64,000 nucleotides of DNA from assembly GCF_048418805.1 (NCBI RefSeq), contig NC_132788.1:50914792-50978791 (forward strand), in the 5' to 3' direction. Positions 55,475-64,000 of the stretch are shown here, in pieces. Below the pieces are notes generated by a model, which worked only from the letters and a program-made list of their open reading frames with translations, made no database searches and had not been told where the DNA came from. The translations under genes were made by a program, and so were the position numbers. This stretch comes from Vulpes vulpes. Lineage: Eukaryota > Chordata > Mammalia > Carnivora > Canidae. Positions within the stretch are counted from its first letter, which is position 1; each line of letters opens with the position of its first letter.

Positions 55475-55628
55475 CAGAGATTTTCAATGCTCACTGCCCA
55501 TTAGAATCACTAACACCTGGACCCCCTACCAATTTAATCACACTAGACTCTCCATATGGAGCAGGAGCACTGGTATTTTTTGGCATTGAAGGTGATTTAC
55601 TGTGCAGCCAGCATGGAGAATGACTCCA
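55475..55628 (+). mobile_element. MER5-like hAT MITE
   Basis: CAGAGATTTTCAATGCTCACTG, CATTAGAATCACTAACACCTGG, then CACTGGTATTTTTTGGCATTG and a GGAGAATGACTCC end. Diverged. Confidence 0.6.
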
Positions 55629-56639
55629 GGTCTTGGAAAGGATCACTGATGGGGCATGTGCAGTGCTAGTTATAGAGAAAAGACAGCTGGACCCAAAATC
55701 AAGAGCATGCTGGGACCCAGGCAGGATCTGAAAACAGAGGCCCATATTCAAATTCTACATAATCCTAAAACTGTGTCTACATGGACACCAGTTCTGCTCC
55801 TTTCTTTTAACAACTGTCTTACCTTCAAAGGTCTAAGGTAGCATAAGGTGCCTGCAGCCTTTTAGACAGATCACTAGACAAATCAGACACAGAAACAAAG
55901 GCCCTCGCTCAGAGCTTCAATCAATACTTCTTCTAAGTTTGAAGACTCCCTCTTTTTAAACTACCTCACTATCCAGGGCTGCACATTACAATACTTATGG
56001 GCTCCTTTTATCTTGAATTGAATCTTAGAAAGCAGAACTTCAGAGTGTCCTGAAATACCAACATTACATAGTCAGGTTCTACTGTTAACCTCTCCTTTGC
56101 TGGATGTGTGTTTCATGTACATCTCATGTGATGAAAAAACATTTAGAAGCTAAAATATGAGACTCACAATTTTCTCTACTATATATGAAGAACTTCTGGC
56201 TGGATTATCAGGTTCATATCATTTGGTCAGTAGCAGGCACAGGATTTTACATAGCAATGGGACTGCTGATAAGATAATGCTGTGTGGAGTTTGTGTGTTG
56301 TTGTTTATTAATCATGTTTACACAGAAAGCAGTGAACTGGATGCTTTCCTTGAATTGCAAAAGTAAAACATAGTCATGATAAAGAGTCATCATCTCTCCA
56401 AATGTCAGTAACATGTCTTACTGTGCCCACTGCAGAGCAGTCTAAGGATCCTTGGCTGTTGACTGATTGAGCTGATAACTTCTTTCCTCAGAAGGTGGAG
56501 GAGACTTAATTCTGATCAACCAACAAGGATGAGTCAATTAATGAAGGGCAATGAATAGAATACTGAATGAAGTGGCCTTCTCAGTATTCTCTTTGAGACC
56601 GTCTCTCATTATTTCTTGCCCATTCCACTGGTTTTCAAA
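55629..56639. other. Unique sequence, no gene seen
   Basis: No repeat or exon recognised. Confidence 0.5.
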
Positions 56640-56790
56640 TTGTTTTCACTATAACCTCTCCCTTACCCCAACCTCCTGCTTATACATAGCCTCTCACTAA
56701 CCCATCACTCTTAACCACTGCCAGAGTGAGCATTTTGCTATGCAACTTTTGTCATGTCACTTTCTTCTTCCAAAGACAGAAATCTTTCTT
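56640..56790 (+). mobile_element. Possible L2 fragment
   Basis: CTGCCAGAGTGAGCATTTTGC and TTTTGTCATGTCACTTTCTTC resemble the L2 'ctgccagagtgatctttctaaa...gatcatgtcactcc' block. Confidence 0.5.
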
Positions 56791-56794
56791 CTCT

Positions 56795-57195
56795 TTAACA
56801 AGCACTTAGCACCTACCATTTGGCAGGCACTGTGTAAGTTAACTCATTTAATTCTACAACAACTTTATTTTTTTTAATTTTGTTTATTTATTCATGAGAG
56901 ACACACACAGAGAGAGAGGCAGAGACAGAAGCAGGATCCATGCAGGGAGCCCGACATGGGACCCGATCCCGGATCTCCAGGATCACACCCCGGGCTGAAG
57001 ACAGCGCTAAACCACTGAGCCACTGCGGCTGCCCAATCCTACAAAAACTTTAAAAGGTGATTGACATTTTAACTTAATTTTGCAGACAGGTAAACCAAGG
57101 CACAGCAGGTGTTAATAAGTTACCTAAGGTTACACAGCTAGGATTCAAGCCCAGGTAGTCTGGCTCCAGAGTCCATGCTCCTGATCAGTACACTG
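56795..57195 (-). mobile_element. MIR split by a SINE
   Basis: CAAGCACTTAGCACCTACC, TGGCAGGCACTGTGTAAGTTAAC before the SINE; CAGACAGGTAAACCAAGGCAC, GTTACACAGCTAGGATTCAAG and CAGGTAGTCTGGCTCCAGAGTCC after it. Nearly full-length inverted MIR. Confidence 0.88.
56867..57034 (-). mobile_element. SINEC2A-type SINE inside MIR
   Basis: Tail TTTTTTTTAATTTTGTTTATTTATTC, head GAGCCACTGCGGCTGCCC. TSD AATTCTACAACAACTTT (56850-56866) against AATCCTACAAAAACTTT (57035-57051), two mismatches. Confidence 0.93.
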
Positions 57196-57409
57196 TTGAA
57201 GTGAAAGCTTCTTATCATGACAAAAATCCCCCATGTCTGTGGTAGGGGAGCAAAACTGGCCACAGTAAACTAAATCTCTTTGGAATGTAGATTACTTTAG
57301 GTTGGTTACTTTTAAGAAATGGAAGTCTCAGGAAGAAACTTTGACTTTCCTCCCCATTGCCCACAAGAATTTAGATAAAGGACCTGCTCCAGTAAGAGAG
57401 CTATCACCA

Positions 57410-57578
57410 GGGCAGCCCCGGTGGCACAGCGGTTTGGCGCCGCCTGCAGCCTGGGGTGTGATCCTGGAGGCCCGGGATCGAGTCCCGTGTTGGGCTCCCT
57501 GCATGGAGCCTGCTTCTCCCTCTGCCTGTGTCTCTCTCTCTGTCTATAAATAAATAAAATCTTTAAAAAAAGAAGAGA
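57410..57578 (+). mobile_element. SINEC2A-type SINE
   Basis: GGGCAGCCCCGGTGGCACAG head, shortened CT region, tail TATAAATAAATAAAATC then AAAGAAGA. Perfect TSD GAGAGCTATCACCA at 57396-57409 and 57579-57592. CpGs retained in the head. Confidence 0.95.
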
Positions 57579-57592
57579 GAGAGCTATCACCA

Positions 57593-58719
57593 TAGATAAC
57601 TATAATATAACAAAAACTAGGTGTGGTAGACAGGGAGGAATGTAGCAAAGTATGTTTGTTAGAGTCCTCTGTGCTCCATTGTTTCTGGATGGCCCAGCAA
57701 GCATTTGTTTACCAAACATTTACTCTTCTCCATCTTTCTGTGAATTCTCTCTCTTCCTTTAAAGTCCTAGATACCTGCCTCCTTCTCCTTAGCTCTGGAT
57801 AGCATATAAGCCTCAATTGCCTGTGGTACTCACATTCTTATGGAGGCTTCATCTGTATGTAATTAATTAGATTTTCTCCTATTAATTTGTCCCAAGTCAT
57901 CAATTTAATTCTTAGACCAGCCAAGAGAATCTTGAAAAGTAGAAAGAAAAAATTTTTCTCCCCAAAACAGTCCATGACTGACCTCTCCAACATTATTATA
58001 CACTGAACCCCATCATGCACCCTCATGCTTCCCAAGTGAAAGCAGATGACTTACTGTTCCATACACATGGCCTGTACCAGTCCATCTCCACATGTACAGG
58101 TGACATTCTCTCCATCCACACAGCTTTCTACATCACCTTTAAGATCCAACTGGTATATCCCCATTTAGATGTAGTACTCTCTTCCCCTAAGAAAGATCTG
58201 CTCTTTCTTATTTTAAATCTTGCTAGGTCTTTAGCTGAGAGGAAATTAATCATGTTTTAATTATAACTACCTGTGTACATGTCTGTTTCCTCTCCTCCCC
58301 CAACCACAAAAAGATTATGTTTTGCTCTGTGTGTCCTTTTCATAGAATCTAACGCAGTTCCTCATTCTTGTTGATTTCAGTTGCATTAAATTCTTATAGA
58401 CAATGTAGAAATATGAGCTGAATGACAGTACAGTTAAATGGAATCACAGATTGTTAATCAATGTTAACCTAAATATGTTCAGTAATGGACAGTCACCCCA
58501 ATAGAAAGCTTCTGGTGGTGGACAACATTCCTATGCTTTTGGTCCTGTCTTGACTTGGTCCTGTTGGTAATGTTCAGGCAGAAAAAGAAGGAATATTTAT
58601 CATGTCATTGGAGGATGCAAAAATATGAGAGGAATAGAAAATCAATAACATGACAAACTCAGCCTCAAAGAATAGGTTGAAACTAACATAATTGGAATAT
58701 CATATAAATAAGTATAAAG
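57593..58719. other. Unique sequence, no gene seen
   Basis: No repeat or exon recognised. Confidence 0.5.
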
Positions 58720-58930
58720 ACCTGGAATCAGCGGTGCTAAAATATAGGTTGAGAGAAATACAATCTCATGAGTCTTTGCAAAGAAGAAAAAAACCTGCCT
58801 TGATCTGTGCTGACTGCATCGTCTTGGACAATTTACATAATTATTCTGAGCCTTTATTTAATCCTCTATATAATCTTATACTTTGGAACTGATACATGTT
58901 AAAGTTCCTGTTATACAGAAAATAACAAAC
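58720..58930 (+). mobile_element. Probable MIR fragment
   Basis: CATCGTCTTGGACAATTTACATAATTATTCTGAGCC parallels the MIR core 'gtgaccttgggcaagttacttaacctctctgagcc', followed by a degraded 3' half. Confidence 0.5.
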
Positions 58931-58949
58931 TGTTACTAAGATTGTCATC

Positions 58950-59190
58950 ATATAACAAGGGATTTAGGTTTCTGAAAACTCAACACCAGCCAATGATGTG
59001 ACATGATTACTAAAAAGTTAGTAGAGGCTTTAGCTGCATTAATAGATATGAAGATCCGAAGCATAGGAGACATGAGCCAACTGGACTCCTCACTGGTCAG
59101 AGAACTTGGCTATGGGACTGGATTCTGGAGAACATTCCACAGTAATGTCAAAAAGAACATAAAAGGCCTGAAAGAGAAATTCTAGATGTA
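58950..59190 (+). mobile_element. L3/CR1-type LINE relic
   Basis: AACTCAACACCAGCCAATGATGTGACATG, AGGCTTTAGCTGCATTAATAG, GGAGACATGAGCCAACTGGAC and CTCACTGGTCAGAGAACTTGG follow the 3' part of the ancient CR1-clade LINE known as L3 in mammals. The 60-codon frame at 59003-59185 overlaps it and is probably a remnant or chance. Confidence 0.7.
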
Positions 59191-60723
59191 GAATTTACTT
59201 TTTCACTGTTTGCCACCACAGCAGCTCTGCTCTCAAGCAGGTAGAACCATATAGGGCCCATTTATTTCACAAAAGATGAAAAAGCAAGTAAAAATTCTAG
59301 AATTCAGGTGGCAGGTATTAGAACAAATGTGAGAAGGACAGAGTAGAGCTTCATGGACTCAAGTCTTGAGAGTAAAGAGAAACTCCATTAATGTGCTGGG
59401 TGAACTTTGAAGCAGCATTAATATTATCATCACGCTGAAAAGAAAGGATATTTGAATAGTCATATTAGAAGACAGGTGAAGATGCCACATGTCCAAATAA
59501 AAGATAATAAAAAGCAAAGGCTGACAATGGTATGGTTAAAATACAAACAGGTCATACTTTAAAGATGTAAAGAACATACTGATGGCATGAAACATGAAAC
59601 ACAAGCTAAGATTAGAAAAGAAAGAAGCTAAGGGACTATGCATAAGGAATGGCTTCATCTTTGAGAATTAAATACTCAACAAATGTCTCTTTAGTGGCTA
59701 TATGAAAGAAGATCTCATCTATACTGATTTTGTATAGACTGGATTTCCCTCCAAATAAGTATAATCAGCAGCTTTTTAGGAACGTTGCAATTTATAAGCA
59801 CGGACTAGGAAACTGGGGGGTGGGGAGGGGAGGTGGATACTAAGCGGCTCCATAGGAACTACATTTGTTAGGACGCCTTTCAAAATTCATTACAATTTTA
59901 TCTCATGTAATTTGCAGAAACTTAGCATATGTGGAGATGGTACCATTGCCTGGACTCAAAGGTCCACTGAGAGGAAAGAGAAGAATATCTTGATTCAACC
60001 CTCCGGAACACTCTGCAGTTACTGTTTTGATCTGTAAACAGTACCTTTGTATGAAGGGAGAAAGGTACCTTGACTTTTAGAAAACCCCTGTCTTCTTTGA
60101 GCTAAGAGCATTTGTAAAGAATGGCATAAACATCAGCCACCTTGACTGCCTTTCTCCACACCTATTATGCAACAGTGGGCTTAGTGGGAAATGAGACCAC
60201 AGGTACCCTGTTCTCATGGCCATCGGGAAAGGTGAATCTTATTGTGGCTAGGCACAGAAACCATGAACTACTTTCAAGGGAAATGTCATAAATCAGTAGA
60301 AGGGGGCACTAACATAGCATATCACTGGGGGTTCTAAGTCTGCAATATATGGAGTGATGAGAAAATCAACAAAGGAAACAAAACTTCTTGAATAAAATTT
60401 GATTATCTACCAGGTGTGGCAACTCTGCTACCCTGCTGAAAAAAATTTATTGCTAGAAAATAAGCCCAGCTGGCAGAAATGCAAGAGAACATGACTGGCA
60501 GAAAAAGAAAAATGTATTTGTAGACCACCTCTGGTAAATGCTCAGGGCATTTGAGTTCTGCAGAGAAGCTGGAGAAGAGCCATGGTCCATTGGCAGAAAG
60601 TGGCCAAAGCAGCTGTCAGCTGCTTTCTTTCCAGTCATGGCATAACTCTTTGAGTGGCCTGTTTCCTTAAAATTTCTTTTTTTTTCCAGACATGAATCAT
60701 AGTTCTGCCTCTTAGATCCTTTT
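59191..60723. other. Unique sequence, no gene seen
   Basis: G-rich run GGGGGGTGGGGAGGGGAGG at 59815-59833. No repeat family or exon recognised. Confidence 0.5.
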
Positions 60724-60736
60724 AAAAGTCATTTTC

Positions 60737-60897
60737 GGGATCCCTGGGTGGCTCAGTGGTTTGGCGCCTGCCTTTGGCCCAGGGCGCGATCCTGGAGACC
60801 CGGGATCGAATCCCACGTCGGGCTCCCGGTGCATGGAGCCTGCTTCTCCCTCTGCCTGCGTCTCTGCTTCTCTCTCTCTCTCTCTCTGTGACTATCA

Positions 60898-60940
<43 letters not shown>

Positions 60941-60948
60941 AAAATAAT
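60737..60948 (+). mobile_element. Young SINEC_Cf with long (TAAA)n tail
   Basis: GGGATCCCTGGGTGGCTCAG, GCGCCTGCCTTTGGCCC, GGGCGCGATCC, CCCACGTCGGGCTCCC with nearly all consensus CpGs kept, (CT)n, GTGACTATCATAAATAAATA and about eleven TAAA units. Perfect TSD AAAAGTCATTTTC at 60724-60736 and 60949-60961. Confidence 0.96.
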
Positions 60949-60961
60949 AAAAGTCATTTTC

Positions 60962-63900
60962 ATTACATATTTTCATCATGAGTTTATTTCTGGGGTCACT
61001 GCCTGAGAAAGGTATTGTTTTTTTTTTAAACTTGGATTTCAAAAGTGAAAAGCATTGGGACATAGTTCTCCTTTTGACTTCATTTTTATATTAAAGGAGA
61101 TAATAAAATAACTCATTTCTATAAGAACATCTCTTGTCATAGTATTGTATTTCTGGAAGGTTATTATCCAACTTGGTAATGAGTTTCTCTGCATTTAATA
61201 TTATCTTAAGCCTTCATGTCAGCCATAGTAAGTTTACTGTTATGCACTAATTGCAGATTAGCCATTCCAGAGGTGATTTAAAAAGCAACACATCAAGACA
61301 CTGGAAGGTGGGGAGAAGGGTGACCAGTAAATGTCTACTTAAGTGCCTCCATCACCTTGCATCTTCTTCTGTACACACTTTGACACTAAAGAAAAATGAT
61401 GATATAAGATACAGATGGCCAGGCTAAAGACATGTACCCGAAAGTCATATTATGTATTCAAGAAGCATTATCTCTTTTTAAGTTGATCCATTAGGAAACT
61501 CTCATAGTTGAATGATAGAAACAAGTGCACCATTCATGCAAATGACTTTATTATCACCAACACAGTAAAAGCATAATCCTCATAAAAAGTCTCAAGGTTT
61601 CTAATTTATAATAACAACTTTTTCTCATTTTGTTTAAAATTCAGCATGTGCTATAGAAAGGTTAAAAGAAATACTCCTGACCAGTCACAGAAAAAGAATG
61701 TTATCTAACAGGTGCTAACTCTCAACAAAAGCAGCATCCTAGATAGAACCAAGTCCTTCCAGTTACAATGAAAACTCTTTCCTCTGCTAACATTGTTTCA
61801 TAAAATTATCTTTGTGTTGGTCAGGAATAAGTATATGCATTGTCATATCATCAAACAGAGATCTAACTCTCATCTTGTTCAACAGACACCACACCTACAT
61901 TGATTGATTGATTGATGCAAGCCCCAAGAGCTTAGCTACAATCGTATCCCAAGTCCCTAGTACAAGGACTACTATATAATCGTACACAATAAATTCTACT
62001 AAGTGCTAGTACTTAAATGGCTCATTGATTTTTGATATACTTAAAAAGTATTAAAAGTTCTTATATTTTCCTTTGTCCAATCATTTCTTACTAAATGGTG
62101 GGTGTACGCATCCTCCTCGGTGTCTTTCTTCTCTCAACTAATCCCTAACCCACCGTGCTCTCACGTCTGTTTCTTAGCAAAGAAGCCTTTGGCCTTCATG
62201 CTATTGCCCAAAGTGGTCCACTTTCAACAAAAAACACATATAATATCATGCAATAAGAAAAGGGAGCTTCATGGGCTATGAGGATAGTACTTAGGGTAGA
62301 GACTATAAACAATTTCAGTTATGGCTAACTTTATTTTAAATAAGTAATTTCTCTTATTCACCTTTATACTACAGACAACATGGCTCAATCTGTTATTTTA
62401 AAAAGTGTATATTCTATAGTCTGGTGAGATCTAAATTATTTCTCCTTGGGCAGCTGACAACACGTCTAGGATTGTTTTTTCCCTGTTTTCTGTCACAGAT
62501 ATGTACTAGAAAATTTAGACCTACCTGGTTGAGGTCAATTCCACAGGCAACTCTATGCTGCCAGAACCAGAAACGATTTCATGCTCTGTGACCACAATAG
62601 TCCATGTCAGGTTTCAAGTTCTGCACTGAACCCAAGAGCTTCCTCACGTTGGTATCAAACTGCAGCATGCTTCTAGTTTTAGAGTTGTTATTTTCCTGTG
62701 TCCTTGATACATAGCTTTACCAATTGCTTTGAACCTTCCCAAACTGGTTATAAAATCAGTAGGATGGGGATGTACTCTCCTACTTGCCTTTATTTATATA
62801 CCAGAAACTTTACTGCACATGCCAGGGGTTTGACCAACTTGTCAGAATTCCAGACTTAGGAACTTCCAGTTACTTCTATTAGAAATAAGATTTGCAGTCA
62901 TAAAAATTTAAGCTAGAATATAAATTCAAGCTTGAAAATTTTTATCAGACCTGTCTCCTATTCTGTGTAGATTCAACAGCTTGTGCTCTACTTCTGAATC
63001 ATAATCTCATCTCCTTCCACTTGAGATGACCCTACAAAAAAGCTTTTGTTGAGGCTAAGAAAAAGGACCCAGTGGCCCACGCTATGACTCAAGCTAGAAC
63101 TCAAACAGAAGCTCTACTGGGCACCTTCTCCATTCTATGCTTCAGAGTCCAAGGCAGCTCTGTACTCCCTGATAAAGTCTAGTCCTGTCCTACCCCCTAA
63201 AACAGGCTGAATCTGCGTCTCAACGGGGATACTTACTACTACCTCTTAACTTAAATGCTTCCTCTCCCCTCTGGTTGAAAAGAATGAGGCTTCTGAATTT
63301 TGTATAAGCTGAGTTAGCAAGAGAAATTAAAGGACTTCTAATCAGGTCCCATATCACCTCCTAGTGCCCTGAACAGCATCTTGGAGACCCCTGAGAGGAA
63401 CAGTGATGATAGGCCCAGTAGCATCCTGAAGGGCTTGAGTGCTGAGCTGCAGGGTATCCCTCTATCCCAGAAACCAGATACTAAAATAGACAAGTGTCCC
63501 TGTAAATGTTCATTCACCATAGTGTCACCTTTACAAATAAAGGTGGATTTTTCCCATCTTTCTCTATGATATTAAAATTAGTTCCATTTTAGGGGAAGTG
63601 GCAGGCAAGATAAAACATAGTGAGAAATGGAATTTATGACCTGCTTCCTGTACATCTGAGCTACAATTCTTGCATTTGTCACCCCTGTTGACAAGCATAA
63701 AATAAAAACGAGATTTTTATTTTTAGGTCCCCAGATATTCTTCCAGGAATTCCCTTTAAATTATTTTTCTTCTTTGGCAACAAGAATTAACATGGAATGA
63801 ATAAAAAAATGTATTTATTGTGTTGCTTACATGCTTTGGAAGGAGAAAAATGTATATGACTAGATTTTCAAATAATTACTCTCTCGTCAAAAGAGAGAAA

Positions 63901-64000
63901 GATGGCTTAAGGCAGCACCAGTTAGTTTCTGTTTAGGACAGCTAGAGGGCAAGGTTGCTATCTGCCTCTACCCAATTAGCAGAGATGCCACAGCCAAGAA
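60962..64000. other. 3 kb unique AT-rich sequence, no gene seen
   Basis: The longest stretch without a recognisable transposon. It contains (TGAT)n at 61899-61916. A 62-codon frame at 63381-63569 has no domain I recognise and no splice context I can defend. Confidence 0.5.

Noticed and set aside
60737..60820. tRNA-like sequence with A and B boxes
   Set aside because: It is the tRNA-Lys-derived head of a SINE, not a functional tRNA gene: it continues into the SINE body and (CT)n. The same holds for every tRNA-like block in the window.
63381..63569. 62-codon frame in the terminal unique stretch
   Set aside because: Short, unrecognised, no supporting exon signals.

Overview
This window looks like nuclear DNA of a dog-like carnivore (Canidae). 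The decisive evidence is repeat content. More than thirty tRNA-Lys-derived SINEs carry the canid SINEC heads (GGGATCCCTGGGTGGC, GGGCAGCCCNGGTGGC, or the older GGGGCACCTGGGTGGCTC), each with a (CT)n stretch and an A-rich tail. Three 5'-truncated young L1 copies have the carnivore L1 3' end. The background is AT-rich, mammalian-wide MIR, L2, L3/CR1, MER5/hAT and old L1 relics. I see no supportable protein-coding exon, functional tRNA, rRNA or known ncRNA gene. The open frames are either SINE or L1 frames or short chance frames, so this is intergenic or deep intronic sequence.

Layout. 1-6.5 kb: five SINEs, two inverted L1 3' ends and a CpG-rich solo LTR of gammaretroviral type (4181-4692). 6.5-13.5 kb: mostly unique sequence with old L2, MIR and MER5 relics, ending in a pure poly(A) run between 12-base direct repeats (13491-13538). 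13.5-19.2 kb: a long L2 relic that still shows reverse-transcriptase coding, broken by a SINE, then a SINE cluster. 19.2-30 kb: MIR, L2 and hAT relics, a SINE nested in a SINE (22.5 kb), (CA)n, SINE-seeded microsatellites and a 30-base perfect palindrome (29294-29323). 30-34.2 kb: dense SINEs, including two inserted into the same target and several that look young. 34-43 kb: the L2 3' region at 35.9-36.5 kb, a frameshifted L1 ORF2 end at 37.1-38.0 kb and an inverted old L1 at 41.06-42.3 kb. 43-48 kb: a tail-less head-to-head SINE pair, a (GAAAA)n tract and a MER5 with an intact 8-base target duplication, split by a SINE carrying a 17-base insert in its tail. 49-53 kb: little recent repeat, and a pair of about 130-base similar segments 2.35 kb apart that match no repeat I know. 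53-64 kb: sparse SINEs, an L3/CR1 relic and otherwise unique AT-rich sequence.

The functional content is the history of retrotransposition: repeated insertions with readable target-site duplications (TSDs), which allow relative dating by nesting, plus possible regulatory sequence in the LTR and in repeat-free islands. Subfamily names are recognised from memory and by eye. TSD coordinates were read directly from the sequence.
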